DNA of 64,000 nucleotides, taken from Delftia tsuruhatensis NBRC 16741 (lineage in GTDB: Bacteria > Pseudomonadota > Gammaproteobacteria > Burkholderiales > Burkholderiaceae_C). The notes below the pieces were generated by a model, which was not told where the DNA came from, did not search any database, and saw only the letters and a list, made by a program, of their open reading frames with translations. Within the stretch, counting starts at the first letter, position 1. Every line of letters starts with the position of its first letter. The DNA is taken from contig NZ_BCTO01000040.1 in assembly GCF_001571325.1 (NCBI RefSeq), positions 37,601-101,600 on the forward strand, read 5' to 3'. Positions 54,036-63,399 of the stretch are shown one piece after another. A program made the position numbers and the translations under genes.

Positions 54036-55205
54036 TCAGTTCGGCTTGACTTCCAGCATGATTTCGGTGAACGAGGGCATGTCGTCCTCGCCGGGCGTGG
54101 CCAGTTCGGCGAACTGGCTGGACGGCGCGGCATGGCCGGCCTTGACCACGTCGTTTTCCAGGCGCCACATCAGGTTGGTGGGCGAGTCGGCAAAGGCCAG
54201 TCCCTCGGCGCGGTCGATGCGGCCCGAGCGGATCAGCTGGGCCAGCGCCTCTTCAAAGGTCTGCGAGCCTTCGGCCATGGATTTCTCCATGGCCTCCTTG
54301 ACGCCCGAGAAGTTGCCGCGCTCGATGAGGTCGGCGATCAGCTTGGTGTTGAGCATCACCTCGACGGCCGGCATGCGGCCGCCATCCACGGTGCGCACCA
54401 GGCGCTGGGAGATCACGCCCTTGAGCGCTGCCGACAGCTCGCCCAGCATGGTCGGCCGGATTTCCTCGGGGAAGAAGGACAGGATGCGGTTGAGCGCGTG
54501 GTAGCTGTTGTTGGCGTGCAGCGTGGCCAGGCACAAATGGCCCGACTGCGCAAAGCCCATGGCCGAGGACATGGTCTCGCGGTCGCGGATCTCGCCGATC
54601 AGGATCACGTCGGGCGCCTGGCGCAGCGCATTCTTGAGCGCAACCTGCAGCGATGCCGTGTCGGATCCCACTTCGCGCTGGTTGACGATGGAGCGCTTGT
54701 TGCGGAACTGGTATTCGATGGGGTCCTCGATGGTGAGGATGTGGCCCGTGAGCTTTTCGTTGCGCGCGTCGATCATTGAGGCCAGCGTCGTGCTCTTGCC
54801 CGAGCCCGTGGAGCCCACGACCAGCAGCAGGCCGCGCTTTTGCATGATCAGCTCGCCCAGCACGGGCGGCAGGTTCAGCGTGTCCATGGGCGGGATGTGC
54901 TGGGCGATGAAGCGGATCACCACGGCGCAGCTGCCGCGCTGGTGCATGGCGCTGACGCGGAAACGCCCCACGCCGCGCAGCGGCACGCCCATGTTGAGCT
55001 CGCCCGTCTCGTCCAGCTCCTGCAGGCGCTCGGCCGGCACGATCTCGGCCAGCAGGCTGCGCGGCGCATCGGGCGGCAGCAGCTGGTTGTTGATGGGGAC
55101 GCATTCGCCGTTGATCTTGATCAGCGCCGGCGCGTTGACCGCCAGGTAGACGTCGGACGCCTGCTTCTCGCCCATCAGGCGCAAAATCCTCTCCATCGTG
55201 CCCAT
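54036..55205 (-). CDS. pilU: Type IV pilus retraction ATPase PilU
   Basis: 389 residues of the PilT/PilU branch. Walker [10 protein letters not shown], the Asp box [13 protein letters not shown], Walker [11 protein letters not shown] and the His box [20 protein letters not shown] are visible. N-terminal PAS-like domain (about 1-100) and the [12 protein letters not shown] and [10 protein letters not shown] variants point to PilU rather than PilT. PilU hexamers assist PilT in pulling pili back. The ATG at 55205 has GGGGGA upstream. Its place between dapD and dapE, without pilT, is odd. Confidence 0.92.
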   Translation of the reverse strand: MGTMERILRLMGEKQASDVYLAVNAPALIKINGECVPINNQLLPPDAPRSLLAEIVPAERLQELDETGELNMGVPLRGVGRFRVSAMHQRGSCAVVIRFIAQHIPPMDTLNLPPVLGELIMQKRGLLLVVGSTGSGKSTTLASMIDARNEKLTGHILTIEDPIEYQFRNKRSIVNQREVGSDTASLQVALKNALRQAPDVILIGEIRDRETMSSAMGFAQSGHLCLATLHANNSYHALNRILSFFPEEIRPTMLGELSAALKGVISQRLVRTVDGGRMPAVEVMLNTKLIADLIERGNFSGVKEAMEKSMAEGSQTFEEALAQLIRSGRIDRAEGLAFADSPTNLMWRLENDVVKAGHAAPSSQFAELATPGEDDMPSFTEIMLEVKPN

Positions 55206-55385
55206 GTGTTCCCCCAAATTCGTGTGCTGTCGCTGTTCTTGGATCGTTGTCACGCGCTTTTGACGTGAAACGGGCGTCCGCTGCCTGGTGGCCGGGGACG
55301 CCCTCGAGAGTATGCCTTGGTCCATCCCCTGAACAGGGGATGTTTTGGCGCCGCAACCACGCCTTTGGCGCGGTCCGGATGCAGG

Positions 55386-56210
55386 TCAATCGCGCAGCAG
55401 GTCGTTCAGGCTCGTGGTGGAGCGTGTCTTGGCATCGACCTTCTTGACGATGATGGCGGCGTACATGCTGTAGCGGCCGTTGTCCTTGGGCAGGTTGCCC
55501 GACACCACCACCGAGCCGGCGGGCACGCGGCCGTAGCTGGTCTCGCCGGTCGCACGGTCATAGATGGGAGTGGACTGGCCGATGTACACGCCCATGGAGA
55601 TCACCGAGTTCTCTTCCACGATCACGCCTTCAACGATTTCGGAACGCGCGCCGATGAAGCAGTTGTCCTCGATGATGGTCGGGTTGGCCTGCAGCGGCTC
55701 CAGCACGCCGCCCAGGCCCACGCCGCCGGACAGGTGCACGTTCTTGCCGACCTGGGCGCAGGAGCCCACGGTGGCCCAGGTGTCGACCATGGTGCCTTCG
55801 TCCACGTAGGCGCCGATGTTCACGTAGGAGGGCATCAGGATGGCGCCCTTGGCCACGAAGCTGCCACGGCGGGCCACGGCCGGAGGCACGACGCGCACGC
55901 CGGTGGCGGCGATCTCGGCCTCGGTCATGCCGGCGAACTTGGTGGGCACCTTGTCGAAGAAGTTCAGGTCGCCGGACTGCATCAGCACGTTGTCCTTGAG
56001 GCGGAAGGACAGCAGCACGGCCTTCTTGATCCACTGGTGCACGGTCCACTGGCCCACGCCTTCGCGCGTGGCCACGCGCAGCTGGCCGTTGTTCAGGGCT
56101 TCGATCACGTGGTCCACGGCCTCGGTCACTTCCTTGGGGGCGGCAGCGGGGGAGAGGCTGGCACGGTTGTCCCAGGCGGTGTCGATGATGGATTGCAGCT
56201 GTTGCGTCAT
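55386..56210 (-). CDS. dapD: Tetrahydrodipicolinate N-succinyltransferase
   Basis: 274 residues. Trimeric left-handed beta-helix enzyme that succinylates tetrahydrodipicolinate, the branch step of the succinylase DAP route. Hexapeptide turns are seen in the middle ([63 protein letters not shown]). The N-terminal helical domain and length match DapD. Lies between dapC (51 bases upstream) and pilU. Confidence 0.96.
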   Translation of the reverse strand: MTQQLQSIIDTAWDNRASLSPAAAPKEVTEAVDHVIEALNNGQLRVATREGVGQWTVHQWIKKAVLLSFRLKDNVLMQSGDLNFFDKVPTKFAGMTEAEIAATGVRVVPPAVARRGSFVAKGAILMPSYVNIGAYVDEGTMVDTWATVGSCAQVGKNVHLSGGVGLGGVLEPLQANPTIIEDNCFIGARSEIVEGVIVEENSVISMGVYIGQSTPIYDRATGETSYGRVPAGSVVVSGNLPKDNGRYSMYAAIIVKKVDAKTRSTTSLNDLLRD

Positions 56211-56261
56211 ATGGCTTTGGTGATCAAAGGGTTTGTGAGGAAAGGGGTGGCCAGGCGTGGC

Positions 56262-57467
56262 TCAGCGCTGGCGTGATTCTATGAATTGTGCAATGCGCTG
56301 GGCCGCCTCCAGGCATTCGGCGGTCTCGGCCACCAGGGCCATGCGCACGCGCCCGGCGCCCGGATTGCGGCCATTGGCCTCGCGCGCCAGGTAGCTGCCG
56401 GGCAGCACGGTCACGCCGGTGGCGGCATACAGCTCGCGGGCAAAGTCGGCGTCGTCAAGGCCCAGCGATTCGGGAATGCCGGCCCACAGGTAGAAGCTTG
56501 CGTCGGGCAGGCGCACATCCATCACGCGCGCCAGCACGGGGGTGACCTGGTTGAACTTTTCGCGGTACAGGCGGCGGTTTTCCTCGACATGGGCCTCGTC
56601 GGCCCAGGCCGCGATGCTGGCCGTCTGCACCACGGGGCTCATGGCGCCGCCGTGGTAGGTGCGGTACAGCAAAAAGGCCTTGATCAGGGCCGCATCGCCC
56701 GCCACGAAACCGCTGCGCAGGCCAGGCACATTGCTGCGCTTGGACAGGCTGGTGAACATCAGCAGGTTCTTGTAGTCCGTGCGGCCCAGGCGCTGCGCGG
56801 CTTCCAGTCCGCCCAGTGGAGGCGTGCCGTCGAAGTAGATCTCGCTATAGCACTCGTCGCTGGCAATCACGAAGCCATGGCGGTCGGACAGCGCAAACAG
56901 CTTTTCCCATTCGGCCAGCGGCATCACCGCGCCTGTGGGGTTGCCGGGAGAGCACACGAAGATCAGCTGGGTCTTTTCCCACACGTCGGCGGGAACGCTG
57001 TCCCAGTCCACCGCGAAATTGCGCGCGGCATCGCTGGGGGCGTAGTACGGCTGGGCGCCGGCCAGCAGGGTGGCGCCTTCGTAGATTTGATAGAACGGGT
57101 TGGGGCAGATCACGCGCGCGCCGTCCTGGCTGGCATCCACCACGACCTGGGTGAAGGAGAACAGGGCCTCGCGCGAGCCGTTGACCGGCAGCACCTGGGC
57201 GGCGGCGTCCAGCGCAATGCCGTAGCGCTGGCGCGCCCACTGGGCGCAGGCTTCGCGCAGCGCGGGCTCGCCGGCGGTGGCCGGGTACTTGGCCAGGCCG
57301 CCCAGGTCGGCGCTCAGCGCCTGTTCGATGAAGGGCGGCGTGGCATGGCGGGGCTCTCCGATGCCAAGGCTGATGGGGCGCACGCCCGCCGGTGGCTGGA
57401 CCCCGGCGAACAGTTTGCGAAGACGCTCAAACGGGTAGGGCTGGAGTCGGGAGAGCAGGGGATTCAT
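56262..57467 (-). CDS. dapC: Succinyldiaminopimelate transaminase
   Basis: 401 residues of the fold-type I aminotransferases. Typical signs: GEPRHATPPFIEQAL, NGSREALFSF, CPNPFYQIYEGA, CSPGNPTGAVMP, DECYSEIYF, and the PLP lysine in SLSKRSNVPGLRSGF. With DapD and DapE alongside, this is the DapC step that aminates N-succinyl-2-amino-6-oxopimelate with glutamate. It is the first gene of the leftward dapC-dapD-pilU-dapE-prmB series and is divergent from a chemoreceptor gene. Confidence 0.94.
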   Translation of the reverse strand: MNPLLSRLQPYPFERLRKLFAGVQPPAGVRPISLGIGEPRHATPPFIEQALSADLGGLAKYPATAGEPALREACAQWARQRYGIALDAAAQVLPVNGSREALFSFTQVVVDASQDGARVICPNPFYQIYEGATLLAGAQPYYAPSDAARNFAVDWDSVPADVWEKTQLIFVCSPGNPTGAVMPLAEWEKLFALSDRHGFVIASDECYSEIYFDGTPPLGGLEAAQRLGRTDYKNLLMFTSLSKRSNVPGLRSGFVAGDAALIKAFLLYRTYHGGAMSPVVQTASIAAWADEAHVEENRRLYREKFNQVTPVLARVMDVRLPDASFYLWAGIPESLGLDDADFARELYAATGVTVLPGSYLAREANGRNPGAGRVRMALVAETAECLEAAQRIAQFIESRQR

Positions 57468-57655
57468 GGGCTCGCATTATGGATTGATGCGCTTTCGGCA
57501 TGCCGTTGTCACAGGGGACTGCGGGTCTGCACGCTGGCTTTTTTGCATTCTGTTACCTATTCTGGCATGGTCTCGACTGGGGCCATGCCAACTCGTGTGG
57601 CGGGGCCTCGCAAACGGTGAATTCCAGATACCAATGACAAGAGAGGCAGACAGCT

Positions 57656-59194
57656 ATGCAGGCAGGCGCTGGCATGGAAAAAGATGGAAGCAGGCATCGT
57701 AAGCATACATCCGGCCCAGGTGCCGGCTTCCTCGTATGCACGGTGTGGGCATTGGCGGGACCGGCGCTGGCGTTGGTGGCCGATTCGCTGGGCCTGGGGC
57801 CCTGGGTTTGGGCAGCCTTGCTGCTGTGGGCCGGGTTGCTGCTGGGCGGCATGCACAGGCTCTGGTCGCGGGTGATCGGCGAGCGCGAATTGCTGCAGCA
57901 GGCCATGCAGGGCATCGCCCAGGGAGACCTGAGCCAGCGCGTGGCCGTGGAGGCTGCGGCCTCCCAGGAGGGCGCAGGCGCCGTCCAGACGCCCAAGGCC
58001 TTGCTGGGCGGCATGGTGACCTCGCTGTCGGGCATGGTGGCCGATGTGCGCAGCAATGCGGCCCTGGTGGCGCAGGCCGGGCAACAACTGGTGAACGAGC
58101 ACCAGGCACTGTCCGATCGCACCGAACTGCAGGCCACCAACCTGGCCCAGACCGTGGTCAGCGTGGAGCAGCTCAGCAGCGCCGTGCAGCACAACGCCGA
58201 CGTGGTGGGCGTGGTCCACCACCAGGCCAGCGCGGTGCGCGGCGCGGCCGATGAAGGCGTGGTGGCCATGGGCCGCGCCGTGGAGTCGGTGGAGACCATT
58301 GAAAGCAGCGCCGGCCGCATGCGCGAGATCATCGGCGTGATCGACGGCATAGCGTTTCAGACCAACATCCTGGCGCTGAACGCTGCCGTGGAGGCGGCGC
58401 GTGCGGGCGAGCAGGGCCGCGGCTTTGCCGTGGTGGCCAGCGAGGTGCGCTCCCTGGCCGGCCGCTCGGCCGAGGCGGCGCGCGAGATCCGCCACCTGAT
58501 CGGCGATGCGCTGGCCCAGGTGGAGCACAGCACCGAACTGATCCGCACGGCCGGACGTGGCATGGAGCGCGTGACCGAAGGCATTCGCCAGGTGGCCGAG
58601 CACATGGGAGAGCTGTCGCAGTCCACCGGCAGCCAAAGCACGGGCCTGGCCGAGATCAGCCGCGCCGTGCACCAGATCGACGAGATCACCCAGCACAACG
58701 CGCAGATGGTGGGCCACGCGCTGGACCAGGCACGCGCGCTGCAGCAGCGCGCGCAGATGCTGTCAGGGGCGGTGTCGCGCTTTCGGCTGCAGCAGGGCAC
58801 GGCGGAGGAGGCCGTGGCCCTGGTCGAGTCGGCCCTGGGCCTGGCGCGGCGCGGAGTGGCCACCGAGGCACTGCTGGCCGCCGTGAACGACCCCGGCCAG
58901 CCCTTCCATGACCGCGATATGTACGTTTTCGCCCTGGCCGCCGACGGCAGCTACCGCGCCTTTGGCGGCAACCCTGCGCGTGTGGGCGTGCGCGTGCAGG
59001 AGCTGCCAGGCGTGCGGGGTGAGCAGCTGCTGGCCGACATCATTGCCCAGGCCGAGCGCGGCCCAGGCTGGGTGGAGTACGACTTCAGAAACCCTGCCAC
59101 GCAACAGGTACAGACCAAGATGTCCTTCGTCTGCAAGCATGGCGGGCTGTACTGGGGATGCGGCGTCTACAAGAGTCTGGCGCTGGCGGCCTAG
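57656..59194 (+). CDS. Methyl-accepting chemotaxis protein with C-terminal Cache domain
   Basis: 512 residues. Two TM helices close together (about 25-43 and 47-66), so there is almost no periplasmic loop. A short linker leads to the MCP signalling domain (about 110-370), with the conserved hairpin tip near [37 protein letters not shown]. The C-terminus (about 385-510) resembles a single Cache domain ([38 protein letters not shown]), which would lie in the cytoplasm. Ligand unknown. No cheA/cheW cluster is next to it. It is divergent from dapC; a GAGAGG ribosome site is rather far from the ATG. Confidence 0.88.
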   Translation: MQAGAGMEKDGSRHRKHTSGPGAGFLVCTVWALAGPALALVADSLGLGPWVWAALLLWAGLLLGGMHRLWSRVIGERELLQQAMQGIAQGDLSQRVAVEAAASQEGAGAVQTPKALLGGMVTSLSGMVADVRSNAALVAQAGQQLVNEHQALSDRTELQATNLAQTVVSVEQLSSAVQHNADVVGVVHHQASAVRGAADEGVVAMGRAVESVETIESSAGRMREIIGVIDGIAFQTNILALNAAVEAARAGEQGRGFAVVASEVRSLAGRSAEAAREIRHLIGDALAQVEHSTELIRTAGRGMERVTEGIRQVAEHMGELSQSTGSQSTGLAEISRAVHQIDEITQHNAQMVGHALDQARALQQRAQMLSGAVSRFRLQQGTAEEAVALVESALGLARRGVATEALLAAVNDPGQPFHDRDMYVFALAADGSYRAFGGNPARVGVRVQELPGVRGEQLLADIIAQAERGPGWVEYDFRNPATQQVQTKMSFVCKHGGLYWGCGVYKSLALAA

Positions 59195-59230
59195 CCTTGG
59201 CCTGGAAGGCAGACTGCCGCCTGGCGGGCT

Positions 59231-59947
59231 TCACTGGCACGCGTTCGGCGATGGACCGCCGCCCGCGCGCTGGGCACGTGCGCGGGCCAGGATGGCGGCG
59301 ATGGTGGCCTGCTTGCTCTCGGCCACGGGAGGTGCGGGGCAGGGTGCTTGAGGGCTGGCGTCGTCGGCTGCTGCCTGCTCTGCCTGCGCAAGAGGCGTCG
59401 GTGCCCGGCTTGCACTCAAACGCTCACGCTCCACTTCACGCTCGCGGTGCAGCACATAGCGCTGGCGCGCATGCTCGGCCTGCTGGGGGCTCCAGGCAGA
59501 CCAGCCTGTGGCCGGGCCGCTGGCGTTGTGCAGTTCGATGCAATCGACCGGACACACGGGAATGCACAGTTCGCATCCCGTGCAGTGGGCTGCGATCACC
59601 GTGTGCATGAACTTGTTGGCCCCCAGGATGGCATCCGTGGGGCAGGCCTTGATGCACAGGGTGCAACCGATGCACCAGGCCTCGTCGATCACCGCCACGG
59701 TGCGCGGGGCTTCCATGCCGTGCTCGGCGCTCAGCGCAACAACGGGCCGACCCGTCAATGCGGCCAGCCGCTCCACGCCCGCAGCGCCGCCCGGTGGGCA
59801 CTGGTTGATGCCAGCCTCGCCCGAGGCCACGGCCTGGGCGTAGCTGGCGCAGTCAGGGAAGCCGCAACGCGTGCACTGCGTCTGCGGCAGCGCGGCGTCT
59901 ATGCGCGCTGCCAGATCGTCGCGGGCGAGCATGGCGGTGGAGGACAT
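59231..59947 (-). CDS. rnfB: RnfB-like iron-sulfur protein
   Basis: 238 residues. N-terminal 4Fe-4S domain of the RnfB/Fdx type ([30 protein letters not shown], about 25-55) followed by two ferredoxin-type clusters ([12 protein letters not shown] and [12 protein letters not shown], about 90-150), then a charged Ala-rich tail. The N-terminal membrane helix of true RnfB is missing and no rnfACDGE gene is near. This soluble short form is common in beta-proteobacteria and is probably an electron carrier, not part of a sodium-pumping Rnf complex. It is convergent with the MCP gene and 23 bases upstream of phaZ's end. Confidence 0.88.
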   Translation of the reverse strand: MSSTAMLARDDLAARIDAALPQTQCTRCGFPDCASYAQAVASGEAGINQCPPGGAAGVERLAALTGRPVVALSAEHGMEAPRTVAVIDEAWCIGCTLCIKACPTDAILGANKFMHTVIAAHCTGCELCIPVCPVDCIELHNASGPATGWSAWSPQQAEHARQRYVLHREREVERERLSASRAPTPLAQAEQAAADDASPQAPCPAPPVAESKQATIAAILARARAQRAGGGPSPNACQ

Positions 59948-59970
59948 GGCGTGGCGGGCTTGCTCGGGAA

Positions 59971-61344
59971 TCAGCCTGCCTGCACCTTGGCGCCACGCTT
60001 GCGTGGCTGCTCGGCGGCCGTTGGCGCGTCATCGCTCAGGCTGCTGGCATGGCCTGCAGCGCTGGCGGCGGTGGCGCTCTCGGGCTGGTGGGTGCTGATG
60101 AATTCGCGCACCTGCGGATAGACGATCTCTCGCCAGCGGCGGCCGCTGAAAATCCCATAGTGTCCCGCGCCCGGCACTTCAAGGTGCCTGCGCTGATCCG
60201 CGGCAATGCCCGTGCACAGATCGTGCGCAGCCCGCGTCTGGCCGGAGCCGGAGATGTCGTCCAGCTCGCCTTCGATGGTCAGCAGGGCGCTGCCCTTGAT
60301 GTCCTGCGGGCGCACCAGTTCAACCTTGTCCTCGGGCGAACGCACTTCCCAGGTGCCATGGACCAGCTTGTAGTCCTGGAACACCGTGGCGATGGTCTCG
60401 AGGTAGTAGTCGGCATCCATGTCGAGCACGGCGTTGTACTCGTCATAGAACTTGCGGTGGTGCTCGGCGCTGGCGTCGTCACCCTTGATCAGGTCCTTGA
60501 AGTAGTCGTAGTGGCTCTTGGCGTGGCGATCCGGGTTCATGGCCACGAAGCCCGAGTACTGCAGGAAGCCGGGGTAGACGCGGCGACCCACGCCCGGATA
60601 GCCTTCGGGCACGCGGTAGATCACATTGTTCTCGAACCACTCGAAGCTGCGGTTCTGCGCCAGGTTGTTCACCGAGGTCGGCGAGCGGCGCGCATCGATG
60701 GGGCCGCCCATCATGGTCATGGACAGCGGAGGCGTCTCGCCACGGCTGGCCATCAGCGACACGGCCGCCAGCACCGGCACCGTGGGCTGGCAGACGCTGA
60801 CCACATGGCACTGGCCGTACTTGCCCTGCAGGTAGCGGATGAACTCCTGCACATAGTTCACGTAGTCGTCGAGGTGGAACTCGCCATCGGCCAGCGGCAC
60901 CAGGCGGGCGTTCTTCCAGTCGGTGATGTAGACCTTGTGGTCGCCCAGCATGCTTTGCACCGTATCGCGCAGCAGCGTGGCGTAGTGGCCCGACAGCGGC
61001 GCGACGATCAGCACCACGGGCTGGCTCAGCATGGTCTGCAGTGTCTCGGTGTCGTCGGAGAAGCGCTTGAAGCGGCGCAGCTCGCAAAACGGCTTGTCCA
61101 CTTCGACCCGCTCGCGGATCGTCACGTCCACGCCGCCGACATCGACGCTGCGCAGGTTGAACTCGGGCTTTTCGTAATCCTTGCCCAGGCGGTAGAACAG
61201 GTCGAACCCGGCGGCCATGCGCTGGGACATCGGACCCTGGCTCAGCAGCGAGTGGGGGTTGCTGTAGAGCTTGGCTGCAGCCTGCGCGAAATCGGCAAAG
61301 GGCTCGACCATGGCGCGCTGGATTTCGTAGAGCTGATAGAGCAT
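59971..61344 (-). CDS. phaZ: Intracellular poly(3-hydroxybutyrate) depolymerase
   Basis: 457 residues matching PhaZ1-type depolymerases, which mobilise stored PHB from granules. The N-terminus [16 protein letters not shown] is characteristic, and the lipase-box-like [11 protein letters not shown] supplies the catalytic Cys. Length is somewhat above the Cupriavidus enzyme because of an Ala/Ser-rich C-terminal tail. The ATG at 61344 was chosen for this family N-terminus; an in-frame ATG at 61380 adds 12 residues. Together with phaCAB at 34-38 kb it completes a PHB storage cycle. Confidence 0.93.
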   Translation of the reverse strand: MLYQLYEIQRAMVEPFADFAQAAAKLYSNPHSLLSQGPMSQRMAAGFDLFYRLGKDYEKPEFNLRSVDVGGVDVTIRERVEVDKPFCELRRFKRFSDDTETLQTMLSQPVVLIVAPLSGHYATLLRDTVQSMLGDHKVYITDWKNARLVPLADGEFHLDDYVNYVQEFIRYLQGKYGQCHVVSVCQPTVPVLAAVSLMASRGETPPLSMTMMGGPIDARRSPTSVNNLAQNRSFEWFENNVIYRVPEGYPGVGRRVYPGFLQYSGFVAMNPDRHAKSHYDYFKDLIKGDDASAEHHRKFYDEYNAVLDMDADYYLETIATVFQDYKLVHGTWEVRSPEDKVELVRPQDIKGSALLTIEGELDDISGSGQTRAAHDLCTGIAADQRRHLEVPGAGHYGIFSGRRWREIVYPQVREFISTHQPESATAASAAGHASSLSDDAPTAAEQPRKRGAKVQAG

Positions 61345-61511
61345 GGATACAAGGGGTTGTTTGGATTTGTTGCAGTGCAATATATCAGCAGCACGCTAAG
61401 AAAATTGGTAGTAAAACCCCTCTAATGCTGTCGCTTAAGTGATAGCTTGACTGATGGTTGTAAGCTGGCGGCCGCCCAGCCCCCGGCATTCCTGCAATGC
61501 AGTGCGGCGCG

Positions 61512-62522
61512 CTAGGCGGCAAGCGCCGCTTCGGCCGGTTTGGTGCGCGCAAGCCGCATCACCTCTGAAGGCGGCAACTGCTTGAACTGGTGGTTGCTCC
61601 ACACCTGGCGCCAGCGCCGCGCACCTGCCAGCCCGTTGCGCAACCCCAACATATGGCGGGCTATCGAATACCAGTGCGTGCCGTGCGTGCGCGCCTCTCG
61701 CTCCATGTAGGCCACCATCTGCTCCTCGATGGACTCGCGCGTGTGCTCCACGCCAGCATCGCCGTAGTACAGCGCATCCCACGAGGCCAGCCACCAGGGG
61801 TTGTGATAGGCCTCACGCCCCACCATCACGCCATCGACCTGCTGCAGCAGCTCCTGCACGGTGGCGTCGGCCTTGATGCCGCCATTGATGGCAATGGTCA
61901 GCTGCGGAAAATCCTGCTTGAGCCGGGCCACGATCTCGTAGCGCAGCGGCGGGATCTCGCGGTTTTCCTTGGGAGACAAGCCTTTGAGCCAGGCATTGCG
62001 TGCGTGAACGATGAACACGCGGCATCCCGCATCGGCCACCGTGCCCACGAAGTCGCGCACGAATTCGTAGCTCTCGTCCTTGTCGATGCCGATGCGGTGC
62101 TTCACCGTGACAGGCACGTCCACCACATCCACCATGGCCTTCACGCAATCGGCCACCAGCGGCGCCTCATTCATCAGGCAGGCGCCAAATGCACCGCGCT
62201 GCACCCGCTCGCTGGGGCAGCCGCAGTTCAGATTGATCTCGTCATATCCCCACTGCGCTCCCAACCGTGCAGCCTGCGCCAGATCCGACGGCTCGCTGCC
62301 GCCGAGCTGCAACGCCACCGGATGCTCCTCGGCCTCGAACCGCAGATGCCGTGGCACATCACCGTGCAGCAGTGCGCCCGTGGTCACCATCTCGGTATAC
62401 AGCAGGGTATGGCGGCTCAGCAGTCGGTGCAGGTAGCGGCAGTGCTTGTCAGTCCAGTCCATCATGGGCGCCACGGACATGCGCCACATGCTGGAAGATG
62501 CTTTATTTTCTACGTTTGTCAT
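61512..62522 (-). CDS. dusA: tRNA-dihydrouridine(20/20a) synthase
   Basis: 336 residues. FMN enzyme that reduces U20/U20a in tRNA D-loops. Family marks: SVAPMMDWTDKHCRYL, LQLGGSEPSDLAQAARLGAQWGYDEINLNCGCPS with the catalytic Cys, VKHRIGIDKDES, HARNAWLKGLSPKENREIPPL and INGGI. The ATG at 62522 encodes an N-terminus (MTNVENKASSSMWR) that is AT-richer than the rest of the gene and unlike the usual start. The remains of an integrase begin about 110 bases upstream in the opposite direction. DusA is a known insertion target of a dedicated integrase family, so this start may have been supplied by an inserted element. Confidence 0.93.
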   Translation of the reverse strand: MTNVENKASSSMWRMSVAPMMDWTDKHCRYLHRLLSRHTLLYTEMVTTGALLHGDVPRHLRFEAEEHPVALQLGGSEPSDLAQAARLGAQWGYDEINLNCGCPSERVQRGAFGACLMNEAPLVADCVKAMVDVVDVPVTVKHRIGIDKDESYEFVRDFVGTVADAGCRVFIVHARNAWLKGLSPKENREIPPLRYEIVARLKQDFPQLTIAINGGIKADATVQELLQQVDGVMVGREAYHNPWWLASWDALYYGDAGVEHTRESIEEQMVAYMEREARTHGTHWYSIARHMLGLRNGLAGARRWRQVWSNHQFKQLPPSEVMRLARTKPAEAALAA

Positions 62523-62635
62523 TGATCTGATTGGGTTTTTTGCTCTGGCGTCGTTGCCTGGTTCTTCGCCATCCAACCCCGTTTTTGCTGATTTTCTCGC
62601 TGGCTTTGCCACATCCTTCACCTGTCGCAAAACAG

Positions 62636-63212
62636 ATGGGACCATCACTTCACGCAAGCGCACGGATGGCTTGCTTGCCCGCTTGCCTGCACCGCACAGA
62701 TCCGGCTGATGGAGAACGGCACGTTTGTCCACCGCGAAAGCCAGGCCTACCGTCGGAAAGTGCTGGCCAATGGGTGGCTGCGCAGGCGCGAGCACGAGAT
62801 GGACCAGGAGCACGCTTCTGGCCAGGCGCCAGGCCGTGCGCAAGAAAATTTCAGTGGGGGAGCCACTGCGGGATTATGTCAGTGCGGTCAAAAACGTGAC
62901 TGAGTGGGGCCGTTGCAAAAAGGCCGGCATCGCGCGACTGCAGGCCTCTGGTCGGGCCGACCTCCAGGCCGCCAAGCTCACGGTGCAGGATCTGATGGGC
63001 CACACCAAGAAGCGGCGCACGGAAGACGAGGCCGGCCCGCCGCCGTGCTCAATGACATGGTGTGGCTGCGCCAGGTCTTCCTGCATGCTTCGGCCGCGCG
63101 CGGCATTGATGCGCCGCTGCAGGTGCTGGACCGCGCCAGGCTCAAGCTGCTGCGCACGCGGGTGCCCGCCTACGCGGCCGGGCTTCAAGCGTGGCCGACA
63201 AGACTGCCTTGA
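62636..63212 (+). pseudogene. Degraded tyrosine integrase (dusA-associated type)
   Basis: Integrase-like protein sequence runs through three frames. A GTITSRKRTDG segment (62638-62670) follows an ATG at 62636 but out of frame by one base. TAQIRLMENGTFVHRESQAY and RKVLANGWLRRREHEMDQ (62691-62820) give the N-terminal arm-binding domain. GRADLQAAKLTVQDLMGHTKKRR (to about 63035) and then AVLNDMVWLRQVFLHASAARG (63043-63170) give the core-binding domain, again in new frames. The catalytic domain is absent. Thus at least three frameshifts plus a 3' truncation. It faces away from dusA, as expected for an element inserted there. Confidence 0.78.
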
Positions 63213-63399
63213 ATCCAAGTGAGAGCTCTCCCTGGAGCAAATTTCATCCATTGCGCGAAACTGGGGTAATGGTAGCTAGATGTAAGTGAGTGGCGAGAAG
63301 CGGATAAATTTGATCTTAAAGAATTTCTATCTGCACATTGCTTTTCGATGGCATATTGGCGAGGCCATGCATCGAATAAGACAAATGGAGGCACGCCAA

